The position numbers were made by a program, and so were the translations under genes. The notes beneath the pieces were generated by a model. It had not been told where the DNA came from. It made no database searches and saw only the letters and a list, made by a program, of their open reading frames with translations. From positions 1 through 34,403 of the forward strand of contig PWMQ01000041.1 of assembly GCA_003558125.1 (NCBI GenBank): a stretch of DNA of 34,403 bases, written 5' to 3'. Source of the DNA: Natronospira sp. (GTDB taxonomy: Bacteria > Pseudomonadota > Gammaproteobacteria > Natronospirales > Natronospiraceae). Position 1 is the stretch's first letter; the number at the start of each line of letters is the position of its first letter. This document shows, in pieces, positions 14,385 to 26,330 of this stretch.

Positions 14385-16871
14385 ATGCCGCCAATGAGCA
14401 CAAACACCATGCCCGGGCAGCCCGTCGACAGTGTCATACCCCGCCTGCTCAAGACTCTCAGCGATCACAATCGGGCAATCCTCCAGGCCCCCCCGGGCGC
14501 GGGCAAGACCACGCGGGTGCCACCGGCATTGCTATCAACGCCCTTCTGCAAGGATAGCAAAATCCTGCTACTCGAGCCGCGCCGGCTGGCAGCCCGCAAT
14601 GCCGCCCGATTCATGGCCGCACAACGGAGTGAGCGGGTGGGCGAGACAGTGGGCTACCGCACCCGCCTGGATACGCGCATCGGTCCCGACACCCGTATTG
14701 AAGTGGTCACCGAAGGAATTCTCACCCGCCTGATCCAGGCCGATCCGGCCCTGGAGGACTACGCGGCGGTGATCTTCGACGAGTTCCATGAACGCTCCCT
14801 GCAGGCCGATCTGGGACTGGCCCTGGTGTTGGAGTCCCAGCAGGCCCTGCGCGAGGATCTTCGCCTGCTGATCATGTCGGCCACGCTGGATACAGACCGG
14901 ATATCCACCCTGCTGGACCAGGCCCCGGTGGTGCACAGCGAGGGGCGCAGTTTCCCGGTGACGGTTCACTACCGTCCGCCCGAACGCGACGAACCGCTGA
15001 TTTCCAGCGTGACCCGGGCAGTCCATCACGCCCTGGCCAGTGAATCCGGCTCACTGTTGGTGTTTCTGCCTGGTGAAGGCGAGATTCGGCGGACAGTCGA
15101 GGCCCTGGAAGGCAATCTGCCCGCCGACGTGCAGCTCGCGCCTCTCTACGGTCAACTCTCCCCTGAGGCTCAGGATGCGGCCATTCAGCCGGCGTCGACC
15201 GGTCAGCGCAAGCTGGTACTGGCCACGGCCATTGCTGAAAGCAGTCTCACCATTGAGGGCATTCGGGTGGTAATCGATGCCGGCCTTGCCCGACGCAGCG
15301 TCTTCGATCCGGGCTCGGGCATGAGCCGGCTGCAAACCAGCCGGGTCTCGCGGTCATCAGCCGAACAGCGCCGGGGCCGCGCCGGGCGAATCGGCCCCGT
15401 CGTCTGCTACCGGCTGTGGTCTGAATCGGCCCAGGCGGGACTGGCACCGTTCGCCCCCGCCGAGATACTGGAGGCGGATCTGGCACCGCTGGCGCTGGAA
15501 CTGACCCAGTGGGGCTGCCGGGAACCGAAAACACTGGCCTGGTTGGATCCACCCCCCCGTGCACCGTGGCGTCAGGCCATGGATCTGCTGCAATGGCTTG
15601 ACGCGGTGGATGACGACGGCGCGATTACCCCCCATGGTCGCGACATGCAGCGGCTGGGCCTCCATCCCCGTCTCGCCCATATGGTCCTGCAAGGCCGGGC
15701 CATGGGCCTGGGCCGATTGGCGGCGGAACTGGCGGCTCTGCTGGAGGAGCGGGATCCCTTGCCGAATGACGAGGGTGCGGACATGGAAAAGCGGGTTCTG
15801 GCGCTCCGGGGGGAATATCCCGCTGCCACCAGCGGTCGCCTGCGCCGCATCCGTCAGGCAGTGAACAAATGGCTGCCCGGGAATGAGCCGCCCGCTCAGG
15901 ACGATGAACAGGAAACCGGTCGCCTGCTGGCCCAGGCCTACCCCGACCGTATTGCCCGTCGGCGGGGTGAGAGTCACCGCTTTCTGCTTGCCAACGGCCG
16001 TGGCGCGACACTGTCGGTACAAGACCCCCTGGCCCGCAAGACCTGGTTGGTGGCGGCAGCCCTGGACGGGAGAGAGGGAGATGCCAGGATCTTCCTGGCC
16101 GCGCCGGTTTCCGGCTCAGCGCTGGAACAGGATCTGGCGGGGCGAATCAAGACCCGGGACCGGGTGACCTGGGACGAAAGGGCCGGGACCATGGTGACAC
16201 AGCGGGAACGCCGACTGGGCGCCATCCGCCTGTCCACCGAGCGGCTGCCGGATCCGCCGGCGGAGATGATTGAAAACGCCTTGCTGGACGTGGTCCGAGA
16301 GCGGGGACTTGGCGTACTGCCCTGGTGCGGAGAGAGCCGACGCTTGCGGGCCCGTTTGCAATTTCTGCACCGGCTCTGGCCGGAGCAGTGGCCGCCCTGC
16401 GACGATGAAAACCTGCTGGCAACACTGGATGAATGGCTGGCGCCCTTCCTCGTCGGTCGACGCTCCCTGGCTGATCTCGGCAAGCTGCCGCTCAAGCATG
16501 CCCTGATGGCCAGGCTGTCCGGCAATCAGAGCGGGGAATTGGAACGGCTGGCACCGCCACGGCTCCAGGTGCCCAGCGGCCAGTCCATGCCGCTGGACTA
16601 TGATGCCGACCCCGGCCCGGTGCTGGCAGTGAAACTGCAGGCCGTCTTCGGACTGTCTGAATCACCGCGGGTTGCGGACGGTCGCTGTCCGGTGGTTTTT
16701 CACCTGCTCTCACCCGCGGGCCGCCCCCTGGCCGTCACTGCCGACCTGGCCAGTTTCTGGCGCCAGGCCTATCCGGAGGTCCGCAAGGACATGCGCGGGC
16801 GCTACCCCAAGCACCCCTGGCCCGACGATCCGCTCGCCGCCGAGGCAACCATGGCCACCAAACGGCGATGA
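14385..16871 (+). CDS. hrpB: HrpB, DEAH-family ATP-dependent RNA helicase
   Basis: HrpB-type helicase of about 828 residues (E. coli HrpB is 809). Helicase motifs in order: PPGAGKTT (Walker A), RRLAARNAA, DEFHERSLQADL (motif II), MSATLD (III), TAIAESSLTIEG (V) and QRRGRAGR (VI), followed by the HrpB-specific C-terminal region ending HPWPDDPL. The biological substrate of HrpB is poorly defined in general. The start is uncertain: no good ribosome binding site precedes any in-frame start. A GTG at 14298 opens the frame, but TAAAAT at 14360-14365 looks like a -10, which would place the transcript start near 14372 and favour the ATG at 14385 or one of the next two ATGs (14394, 14409). It is convergent with the thioredoxin-domain gene, with 6 bases between. 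Confidence 0.9.
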   Translation: MPPMSTNTMPGQPVDSVIPRLLKTLSDHNRAILQAPPGAGKTTRVPPALLSTPFCKDSKILLLEPRRLAARNAARFMAAQRSERVGETVGYRTRLDTRIGPDTRIEVVTEGILTRLIQADPALEDYAAVIFDEFHERSLQADLGLALVLESQQALREDLRLLIMSATLDTDRISTLLDQAPVVHSEGRSFPVTVHYRPPERDEPLISSVTRAVHHALASESGSLLVFLPGEGEIRRTVEALEGNLPADVQLAPLYGQLSPEAQDAAIQPASTGQRKLVLATAIAESSLTIEGIRVVIDAGLARRSVFDPGSGMSRLQTSRVSRSSAEQRRGRAGRIGPVVCYRLWSESAQAGLAPFAPAEILEADLAPLALELTQWGCREPKTLAWLDPPPRAPWRQAMDLLQWLDAVDDDGAITPHGRDMQRLGLHPRLAHMVLQGRAMGLGRLAAELAALLEERDPLPNDEGADMEKRVLALRGEYPAATSGRLRRIRQAVNKWLPGNEPPAQDDEQETGRLLAQAYPDRIARRRGESHRFLLANGRGATLSVQDPLARKTWLVAAALDGREGDARIFLAAPVSGSALEQDLAGRIKTRDRVTWDERAGTMVTQRERRLGAIRLSTERLPDPPAEMIENALLDVVRERGLGVLPWCGESRRLRARLQFLHRLWPEQWPPCDDENLLATLDEWLAPFLVGRRSLADLGKLPLKHALMARLSGNQSGELERLAPPRLQVPSGQSMPLDYDADPGPVLAVKLQAVFGLSESPRVADGRCPVVFHLLSPAGRPLAVTADLASFWRQAYPEVRKDMRGRYPKHPWPDDPLAAEATMATKRR

Positions 16872-16877
16872 AACCGG

Positions 16878-17675
16878 CTACCGGGCCAGCAGGCGGGAGA
16901 GACTGCGCTGCCCCATGAAGCGATCCTGCTGCCTGCCCTCGGCATCAAACAACAGGGTGGTCGGCACGCCATGGGCCTGCCAGCGATGCAGCAGGCGGCT
17001 GTCGCCGTCCAGCAGCACGGTGACATTGTCCGGCAGGCTCTGCTCCAGACCGTCCATATAGGCGGTGACGGTCTCGGCATCCTCGCCCACACTGACCAGA
17101 AACCACTGCCTTTGTTCGGACTGACGCGCCGCCCGGATCACATCCGGCATCATGCGATGACAAACGCCGCACCAGGTGGCCCAGAGAAAGACGCCGCTAC
17201 CCTCCTCGCCAGCGGATGCGGCGAGCTCGACTGCGCTTCCCTCCAGGTCCTCAAGGACCACACGATCCAGTCGCGCCGTATCCGGGGCCAGGACCAGAAC
17301 GGCCACCACTCCCGCCACTCCCACGACCAGTCCGGGGAGCATGGTGGCCGCCATCCAGCGCGGGGCCATGCCATGCCGCCAGAGGTACCAGGCACTGACC
17401 AGCGCGGCACCCAACAGGGCGCCCCACCAGGCGAAACCGTCCTGCCAGATGAACAGAATGGTCCAGGGCGCCTCCAGAAAGGGGGCCGGGAACGTCACCA
17501 CGTGAGCCAGACGGGCGCCGACAATCGCCGCAACCAGGGACCAGGTCACCCAGTCGCTCAGCAGGGGTTCGCGACGCCGGAGGAAGTGTGCCGCCAGCAG
17601 CAGGCTGATCGCCGCCAGCAGGGCCACGAGACGATCCATGGGCATGACCAGGGGCCCGAGAGTGATTGCATCCAT
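16878..17675 (-). CDS. Membrane-anchored thioredoxin-like protein with an Lgt-like N-terminal domain
   Basis: 265-residue protein of two parts. Residues 1-130 hold about four membrane helices (about 10-32, 43-62, 80-100, 112-130) and resemble part of prolipoprotein diacylglyceryl transferase: GARLAHVVTFPAPFLEAPWTILFIWQDGFAWWGALLGA-type pattern with the GAR and IWQ-G motifs. It is far too short to be a complete transferase. Residues about 140-265 are a TlpA-like thioredoxin fold with redox motif WCGVC (C169, C172) and cis-Pro segment GVPTT. The Trx domain should face the periplasm and reduce or exchange protein disulfides. It starts one base after the stop of the methyltransferase gene, with GGAG upstream, so the two are translationally linked. 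The partner protein is unknown. Confidence 0.8.
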   Translation of the reverse strand: MDAITLGPLVMPMDRLVALLAAISLLLAAHFLRRREPLLSDWVTWSLVAAIVGARLAHVVTFPAPFLEAPWTILFIWQDGFAWWGALLGAALVSAWYLWRHGMAPRWMAATMLPGLVVGVAGVVAVLVLAPDTARLDRVVLEDLEGSAVELAASAGEEGSGVFLWATWCGVCHRMMPDVIRAARQSEQRQWFLVSVGEDAETVTAYMDGLEQSLPDNVTVLLDGDSRLLHRWQAHGVPTTLLFDAEGRQQDRFMGQRSLSRLLAR

Positions 17676-17676
17676 C

Positions 17677-18957
17677 TCAATTCTCCATCAGCGATCCGCT
17701 TTCAGCGCCGCGCAAGCATATAAAGTCCAGTGCATCCATTTCCGAGACCAGTCGGCGCAGGGCCCGCCAATCCGCATTATCAGGCCGATCCCCGGTGGCC
17801 CGCACGATCTCGGCCAGCGGTCTGCGGCCATCCATGCGCCCGATCCAGGCCGCCTCGCGGCGATCGTAGGCACGGCGGATATCATCGAAGGCATGAAAGG
17901 GCCAGCTCATCACGCCGGCCTTGCCCTCGGGCGGCGAAAGAAAATCCTTGCGCAAGCCCGGCGCCGGGACGGGAATATGGCCTTGCCAGTCATCATCCTC
18001 GGCTCGCAGCCGGCGCTGAGCAGCCGCCACGCTGTCCGGGCAGGCAATGATCTCGTGCTTGAACAGGGAGGCCCGATAATGTTCCCCCAGGCTCCAGCGC
18101 TCCAGGTCCGGCAGTGAATGGATCCGGTCGCCCCAGGGGCTTGCCTGCAGCGCAGTCGCCAAGGGCTCGTAATGCCCGCGCTGAAACAGCCCCTGCAATC
18201 GAAAGCCACAGTTCTCAAGCAGGTCGTTGGCCTGCTCCAGGGTATAGGGCCGATCAATGGGGTGGAGGAGATAGTCAACCAGCTCGGCGGGGCTGTCCAG
18301 ATCGGGGAACAGGCTGCGCCGGTGCCGCAGTGGGTGACTGGCGGGCAATTGCCGGAGCATCTCCTTTAGCTGCGCCACCTCCGTATCACTGACCTGATCA
18401 GCGCTCAGCCCCAGGCGTTTGCAGAATTCCTGCAGATAATAGATGGCGTCCCGTCCATGGGGCGCGTAGAGCATCAGGGCCAGGGCGCCGTCCGGCTTGA
18501 CCACCCGACGCAGTGCAGACAAGCCGGCGGCCGGCGCCGGCAGGTGGTGAATGACACCGGTACTGACCACCAGATCGTAGCGCCCTTCCCCGAGCCGGGA
18601 CACGTCCTCCAGGGGCATTTGCTGCAGGGACAGATTCTCCAGACCATATTCATTGGCGAGACGCTCACAGGCGTCCAGCGATGCCCGGCTCAGGTCGATC
18701 CCTGTGATACGGGCCCTGGGATGGGCGGCGGCATAGCGTGCCGCCTGGGAAGTGCCGCAGCCGGCGATCAGTATCTCCAGCGCCTCGGTGGCAGGGCGCC
18801 GTGGCCAGTAGTGATGAAAGAACAGCGAGGGAAAACCGATTTCCATCACCTGGCCCCGGGCCCAGGGGGCCAGATCCTGCTCGGCGGTGGGATAGGGAAA
18901 GCGCTCGTACTGGCGCCTTACCCGCTCATTACCGCTACCTTGTTCAGTCGCCGTCAT
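17677..18957 (-). CDS. Class I SAM-dependent methyltransferase of unknown substrate
   Basis: 426-residue cytosolic enzyme. The N-terminal segment RRQYERFPYPTAEQDL is typical of a group of small-molecule or peptide methyltransferases. The Rossmann domain (about 65-215) has SAM-binding motif ILIAGCGTSQAARYAA, acidic end GIDLSRAS and post-motif VVSTGVIHHLPAP. Residues about 230-426 form an extra C-terminal region of unclear fold (PADELVDYLLHP-like stretch and a winged-helix-like tail around RPLAEIVRATG). The ATG at 18957 is preceded by GAGGATC and AAGGAG; the frame extends 33 codons upstream without a better start. It heads a two-gene operon with the thioredoxin-domain gene. The substrate cannot be deduced. 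Confidence 0.78.
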   Translation of the reverse strand: MTATEQGSGNERVRRQYERFPYPTAEQDLAPWARGQVMEIGFPSLFFHHYWPRRPATEALEILIAGCGTSQAARYAAAHPRARITGIDLSRASLDACERLANEYGLENLSLQQMPLEDVSRLGEGRYDLVVSTGVIHHLPAPAAGLSALRRVVKPDGALALMLYAPHGRDAIYYLQEFCKRLGLSADQVSDTEVAQLKEMLRQLPASHPLRHRRSLFPDLDSPAELVDYLLHPIDRPYTLEQANDLLENCGFRLQGLFQRGHYEPLATALQASPWGDRIHSLPDLERWSLGEHYRASLFKHEIIACPDSVAAAQRRLRAEDDDWQGHIPVPAPGLRKDFLSPPEGKAGVMSWPFHAFDDIRRAYDRREAAWIGRMDGRRPLAEIVRATGDRPDNADWRALRRLVSEMDALDFICLRGAESGSLMEN

Positions 18958-19039
18958 GATCCTCTGTCTCCTTGCCACCGCGCCGCGCATCATGCCGCAG
19001 GCGCCCGCCCTGCACCAGTCCGATTCACGAAATTGGATC

Positions 19040-19117
19040 GTGACAATGCGCGTCATGTCACAGAATAAGACAACCCAAATCGGGACACGAGCCCTTGGGC
19101 ATTGCCCATGGGCAATG
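19040..19117. promoter_or_regulatory. Cluster of palindromes upstream of the DUF4168 gene (candidate activator sites)
   Basis: CATTGCCCATGGGCAATG at 19100-19117 is a perfect 18-bp palindrome. Immediately left is a second dyad, GCCCTTGGGC at 19091-19100, so GCCC-WT-GGGC occurs twice, 13 bp apart. Further left, GTGACA-N10-TGTCAC spans 19040-19061. The GCCC dyads lie about 95-120 bases upstream of the predicted sigma-54 start, the usual position for enhancer-binding-protein sites. The stretch 19127-19170 is AT-rich, as expected for a bendable spacer. The methyltransferase promoter must also lie in this divergent gap. Confidence 0.5.
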
Positions 19118-19184
19118 AGGATAAACGTTATTTTTTGCTTTAATTTCAGTCAACTAAAAATATTTTACCGCCAATCGGCATGAC

Positions 19185-19201
19185 TTGGCACGCCACCTGC
19201 A
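19185..19201 (+). promoter_or_regulatory. Candidate sigma-54 (-24/-12) promoter
   Basis: TTGGCACGCCACCTGCA has GG at 19187-19188 and GC at 19199-19200, exactly 12 bases apart, and matches TTGGCAC-N5-TTGCA except for one T. Transcription would start near 19212, 36 bases before the DUF4168 start codon. Confidence 0.68.
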
Positions 19202-19247
19202 CCCTATGACGGCGAGCATTTTTCAAGCTGAACTAACGGAGGAATTC

Positions 19248-19658
19248 ATGAAGATCCGTACTACTGCATTCGCCATCCTGACCGCCGGTTTCATCGCCAG
19301 CCCGCTGGCCATGGCCCAAGGTCAGCCCCCGCAGGAGCAACAGCAGCAACAACAGCAGCAGCCAATGCCGCAGCAGCAGGAAGCCCCTGAGGTGACCGAC
19401 GATCAGATCAACGCTTTCGTTGATGCCTACATCGCGGTCAACGAGGTGCGCGAAGAGTACACCGAGCGCCTGCAGAATGCTGACGACCAGGAGCATGCTC
19501 AGGAACTGCAGCAGGAAGCCAATGATGCCATGACTTCCGCCATCGCCGATGCCGGCCTGGAGATCGAGGAATACCAGGAAGTGGCCATGGCTGTGAACGC
19601 CGACTCGGAAATCCGTGAACAGGTGACCGAGATGCTTGAGGAGCGCGGCGCCCTCTAA
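19248..19658 (+). CDS. Secreted DUF4168-family protein with a Gln-rich linker
   Basis: 136-residue exported protein. The signal peptide (MKIRTTAFAILTAGFIASPL, cut near AMA-QGQ) is followed by a Gln/Pro-rich low-complexity segment (about 24-46) and a DUF4168 domain (about 48-136) made of acidic amphipathic helices: DDQINAFVDAYIAVNEVREEY, AMTSAIADAGLEIEEYQEVAMAV and a closing REQVTEMLEE. The ATG at 19248 has an excellent GGAGG site six bases upstream; an in-frame ATG at 19185 is rejected because it lacks a site and falls inside the promoter. DUF4168 has no established function. A sigma-54-type promoter and palindromic upstream sites suggest dedicated conditional control, and a strong terminator follows, so the gene is a single-gene transcript. 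Confidence 0.85.
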   Translation: MKIRTTAFAILTAGFIASPLAMAQGQPPQEQQQQQQQQPMPQQQEAPEVTDDQINAFVDAYIAVNEVREEYTERLQNADDQEHAQELQQEANDAMTSAIADAGLEIEEYQEVAMAVNADSEIREQVTEMLEERGAL

Positions 19659-19749
19659 GATCGACCACCGGGATTGTCCCGAGAGGACGTCCCGAGTCGA
19701 TCAACAGGCAACAGACCGGGTTCCCCCCCTCCCCCCGGTCTGTCCCCCG

Positions 19750-19779
19750 AAGGCCCCACCACTGGTGGGGCCTTCTTTT
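19750..19779 (+). terminator. Rho-independent terminator after the DUF4168 gene
   Basis: Perfect 11-bp stem AAGGCCCCACC with its complement (19750-19760, 19764-19774), three-base loop, then CTTTT. Confidence 0.9.
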
Positions 19780-19791
19780 GTCCAGGCCAAG

Positions 19792-19818
19792 AAAAAAGGG
19801 GACGGCATCCGTCCCCTT
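19792..19818 (-). terminator. Rho-independent terminator of rhlE
   Basis: Stem 19796-19805 with 19809-19818 and loop CAT. On the minus strand it is followed by a run of six T. It lies 30 bases past the rhlE stop. Confidence 0.88.
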
Positions 19819-19847
19819 CTTCGCCTTGCCAGGCAACTGGCCGTGGC

Positions 19848-21179
19848 TCAGAGCCCTTGGCGACGGCTGGCTGCGGCACGTGGACGACCGCCGGCCTTGC
19901 CCGAGGGCTTGCCACCCGGTCGGCCACCCGGCTTGCGACGCGGCTTATGTCGGCCTTCCGCCTTGGCGCCGTGGGACGGCTTGCGACGGCCACCCTGGCC
20001 CCGGCCACCCCCGTTACCCTTGCCGGGCACCCGGGCCACTTCCTGCGGATCCGGCTCAAAGCCCTCGATGATTTCACAAGGTACGGCGTTGCCCAGCATT
20101 TTCTCGATATCGTGCAATGGCTTGCGGTCATCGGCACAAACCAGGGAATAGGCCCGGCCTTCCCGGCCGGCCCGCCCGGTGCGGCCGATACGATGGACGT
20201 AGTCCTCGGGGACATTGGGCAGATCGAAATTGACCACGTGAGGCAGCTGCTCGATATCCAGGCCACGGGCGGCAATATCGGTGGCCACCAGCAGACGGAC
20301 ACTGCCCCGCTTGAACTGCTTGAGGGCACGGCTGCGGGCGGCCTGGGTCTTGTTGCCATGAATGGCCACGGCACTCAGCCCCTCCCGATCCAGCTGCTTG
20401 CAGAGACGATCCGCGCCGTGCTTGGTGCGAGTGAACACCAGGGCCTGGCGCCACTCACCGTCACGCACCAGCCGACTCAGCAGGGCCGGCTTGTCGCCGC
20501 GAGTCACCGGATGCACCACCTGGCTGATCCGTTCGGCGGTGCTGTTGGCCGGCGCCACTTCGATCTCTACCGGGTCCTTCAGCATGCCTCGGGACAGATT
20601 GCGGATTTCCTTGGAGAAAGTCGCGGAGAACAGCAGGGTCTGGCGCTGCTCCGGGAGTGCGGCGATCAGCTTGCGGATATCATGGATGAAACCCATGTCC
20701 AGCATGCGATCGGCCTCGTCCAGTACCAGATGCTCCACCCGTGACAGATCCACGGTGCCCTGGCGAAGGTGATCCAGCAGACGACCCGGTGTTGCCACCA
20801 GGATGTCCACGCCCCGGCGCAGACGCTGGACCTGGCCATGCATGCCGACACCACCGTAGATCACCATGGAACGCATGGGCAGATGGCGGCCGTAGGTCTG
20901 AACGCTCTCCTGCACCTGAGCGGTGAGCTCGCGGGTCGGGGTGATGATCAGCACGCGTACGTGGCGGCCACCCTCGGGCTTGCGGGCAGCCAGGTGCTGA
21001 AGCAGAGGGAGCGTGAAACCGGCGGTTTTGCCGGTACCCGTCTGGGCGGCTGCCATGACATCCCGGCCCTTGAGGACGGCGGGAATGGCGGCTGCCTGAA
21101 TAGGCGTAGGGGTATCATAGCCCTGTGCGGAAACCGCACGGAGCAGCGCGGCCGAAAGGCCGAGTTGATCAAAAGACAT
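19848..21179 (-). CDS. rhlE: RhlE-type DEAD-box RNA helicase
   Basis: 443-residue RNA helicase with the full DEAD-box set: Q motif (YDTPTPIQ), [48 protein letters not shown] and [13 protein letters not shown]. Residues about 375-443 form a long basic, Gly-rich tail typical of RhlE and RNA-contacting extensions. RhlE acts in ribosome maturation and RNA decay in cold or stress conditions in other bacteria. The start ATG has AGGAG 11 bases upstream, slightly long. A 250-base gap separates it from fadH on the same strand; I see a GC-rich dyad around 21333-21356 there but no clear terminator. Confidence 0.92.
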   Translation of the reverse strand: MSFDQLGLSAALLRAVSAQGYDTPTPIQAAAIPAVLKGRDVMAAAQTGTGKTAGFTLPLLQHLAARKPEGGRHVRVLIITPTRELTAQVQESVQTYGRHLPMRSMVIYGGVGMHGQVQRLRRGVDILVATPGRLLDHLRQGTVDLSRVEHLVLDEADRMLDMGFIHDIRKLIAALPEQRQTLLFSATFSKEIRNLSRGMLKDPVEIEVAPANSTAERISQVVHPVTRGDKPALLSRLVRDGEWRQALVFTRTKHGADRLCKQLDREGLSAVAIHGNKTQAARSRALKQFKRGSVRLLVATDIAARGLDIEQLPHVVNFDLPNVPEDYVHRIGRTGRAGREGRAYSLVCADDRKPLHDIEKMLGNAVPCEIIEGFEPDPQEVARVPGKGNGGGRGQGGRRKPSHGAKAEGRHKPRRKPGGRPGGKPSGKAGGRPRAAASRRQGL

Positions 21180-21430
21180 TATTGGAATAACTCCTGGGAT
21201 AGCCAGCCCGCATACGGCTCATGCCGTGGTTTCGGGCCCGGTCCAGGCAAAAAGAAAGAGTAGCAAACGAGGCAGGCTCAGGCAGGCGGCCATTTCATTG
21301 GCCGTAGTCGCTGCTCAAGGGGAAACCGCGAACGCCCGACGCAGACCGGAGGGCGTCGGTGCGCGCACTATATCAGACTCAGGGAATAAAGCCAGTCATT
21401 TCTTTTGGAGGCGCCCGGTTGATCAGCGGT

Positions 21431-24216
<2,786 letters not shown>

Positions 24217-24295
24217 GGAACTCCTTCTGCACTGATGCTGCGAGGAGCTCACATACTAAGGTAATTCCGCCGCCCATCAAAGCCTGCCACCCGGC

Positions 24296-26296
24296 TTAGG
24301 CGTCCGGCAGCTGTTCCAGGATCAGCTTTTCCAGGTAACGACAATAGCGGTCCAGGTAGTTCAGGCCTTCCGAGGCGCTGAACAGCCAGGGGTTCATCAG
24401 GGTGTGCCGGAGCAGAAAGACATAGTCGCTGGCCCCCTCCTCCGCCTTGCCTCCGGAGCGGAAACTGTCAGGGTCCAGTCCCAGACGTTCCACCAGCGTC
24501 TGGCGAGCGGCGGGGCTCAGGGCGTCGTGGAAGACATTGGTCCGGGAGCCAAAGAATTCACGGGTCTGGGGCGCACGGTCCGGCGTCACCCGCAGCTGTT
24601 CATAGATGCCCTGACAGAAACGGTTCATCACCGGCACGCTGCGGTTGCCTTCCGGATTTACGGCAATACAGATCAGATTGGTATCCGGTTCAAAAGGCAC
24701 CACCAGACGTGCCTTGCCACGCAGCCGGTCCGCGGTCTCCTGAAGACGGTCGAAAAGGTATTCCGTGCTGTGAATGGTGACTTCGGTGAGTTTGCCGAAA
24801 TGGCGATGATCCAGGGGAAAGACCCGATGGGTCACATAGGTGGCCGCTGCCATGGAACCCGGTTTTGAGCCTTCCAGGATGTAGCGACCCAGATTGCGCA
24901 GCAGGGTGTCGGTATCACTGTTGTCGCCGGCCTCGTCGAAGACGTAGGCAGCGCTTTCTCCCAACAAGGCGGTGATCTCCCGGTTGCGAGCGATGAATGC
25001 CCCTACGCCAAACGGTAGGTAACCGAGTTTGTGGGGATCGACGGTCACGGTATCGGCGTGGCGAATCGCAGCGAAGGCCTGATAGACATCGCTGGAGGGA
25101 AAATAGCGAAATTGATCCTTGAGTTCGTCGTGGTGCCGCATGGCCCCACCGGGCTGACGGAACAGGGCCGCCATGTAACCACCCCAGGCGGCATCCACAT
25201 GAATGCCAAAATCCAGCCCCTGACGGCGCCACTTCTGGCGCAGGGCGACAATATCGTCGATGGGATCGATGGTGCCGTATTCGGTGGTCCCCAAAACCCC
25301 CACCACCGCCAGCACGGGACGCTGCTGTTCATGCAGTTCGCCGAGGATACGGTCCAGGGCCGCCGGGTCCATGCGCATGTGATCAGTGACCGGCACCGAG
25401 ACCAGCTGGGCGCTGCCAAAACCCATGAGCTTCATGGCCTTCTTCCAGCTGTAATGGGCCGTCAAGGGCACCAGTACCACGGGTGGCTTGAGGGCCGGCC
25501 AGGCGGCATGGAAATCCACCTGACCCAGATGCTCCACCCGCCCGGACTCGATGCGTTGAGTGAGTGCCTGGCGCTGTTCCGTCGGCAATGCCTGCAAGGC
25601 CTCGGCAACGGCCTCCCTAAGTCGAATGACGGTGTCCACATCCAGGTTGAACCAGGCCCATTCAGGGGCGTCCTGGGACAGCCGTCCACGACTCAGCTTC
25701 TCTATATCCAGGGACAGTTCGGGCAGGACCGAGCGCAGGGCCAGGGGGTAATACTTGGCTGCCCGAAGATTCCAGAGCCCTTCATAATTGGCCACTGTAC
25801 CGCCGGAGGTGAGATGCCCCCAGGCACAGGGGTGCTGACCCGGGTCGGTATTGAACCCCATCATGGCCGCCAACTGGCGACCCGCCGCCAGTTCCAGCCG
25901 CACGGTCACCGGTGCGGCTTCCTCGGTGACATTGTTGGGGTTGTAGAGAGTCGAAACCAGATGGGCAATCAGGCCCGGCAAGAGCAGGTCCGAGGCCATG
26001 TGCCCGATATAGCGGGGATTGAAGAACGGCGCCGAGTTCTTGAGATCCGCGGTCAGCCGGTGCAACTCCGTTTTCATCTTGTCCACGAAGGCCAGATAGC
26101 CCTCGGAGTGAAGCACCTGAATGGGGATGGGCGGGGTGTCCTGGGGATGGAGATTCCGGCGCCAATAAACATGATCCCGGAAAAATTCCAGGATCAGTTT
26201 TTCGAATATCTCATCGTTTTCCCCATAGGCACCGAGAAAGAAGGGGCTGAACAGGGCATCCAGCTCGGTGCCTTCCACCTGCCGTTTATCATTCAC
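24296..26296 (-). CDS. PLP-dependent group II decarboxylase (tyrosine/glutamate decarboxylase-like)
   Basis: 666-residue cytosolic decarboxylase of the aromatic-L-amino-acid/glutamate group. PLP-site motifs: HLTSGGTVAN near 161-170, HVDAAWGGY (D368 to the pyridine nitrogen), and VDPHKLGYLPFG with the Schiff-base Lys423. The length and the insert between about 195 and 275 are closer to bacterial tyrosine decarboxylases (about 620 residues) than to GadB (466), but the substrate is not certain. The start is GTG at 26296 with GGAG nine bases upstream; a nearby ATG at 26292 is out of frame. There is no adjacent amino-acid antiporter, unusual for an acid-resistance decarboxylase. It sits between hemN and fnr, and a 36-bp inverted repeat lies just upstream. 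Confidence 0.85.
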   Translation of the reverse strand: MNDKRQVEGTELDALFSPFFLGAYGENDEIFEKLILEFFRDHVYWRRNLHPQDTPPIPIQVLHSEGYLAFVDKMKTELHRLTADLKNSAPFFNPRYIGHMASDLLLPGLIAHLVSTLYNPNNVTEEAAPVTVRLELAAGRQLAAMMGFNTDPGQHPCAWGHLTSGGTVANYEGLWNLRAAKYYPLALRSVLPELSLDIEKLSRGRLSQDAPEWAWFNLDVDTVIRLREAVAEALQALPTEQRQALTQRIESGRVEHLGQVDFHAAWPALKPPVVLVPLTAHYSWKKAMKLMGFGSAQLVSVPVTDHMRMDPAALDRILGELHEQQRPVLAVVGVLGTTEYGTIDPIDDIVALRQKWRRQGLDFGIHVDAAWGGYMAALFRQPGGAMRHHDELKDQFRYFPSSDVYQAFAAIRHADTVTVDPHKLGYLPFGVGAFIARNREITALLGESAAYVFDEAGDNSDTDTLLRNLGRYILEGSKPGSMAAATYVTHRVFPLDHRHFGKLTEVTIHSTEYLFDRLQETADRLRGKARLVVPFEPDTNLICIAVNPEGNRSVPVMNRFCQGIYEQLRVTPDRAPQTREFFGSRTNVFHDALSPAARQTLVERLGLDPDSFRSGGKAEEGASDYVFLLRHTLMNPWLFSASEGLNYLDRYCRYLEKLILEQLPDA

Positions 26297-26330
26297 GTCT
26301 TGTCACTCCAACTGGATTCGCAACAGTCGC

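Noticed and set aside
16878..17280. Calling the thioredoxin-domain gene a complete prolipoprotein diacylglyceryl transferase
   Set aside because: Only about 130 residues are Lgt-like and the rest is a thioredoxin fold; a full Lgt has about 260-300 residues with seven membrane helices.
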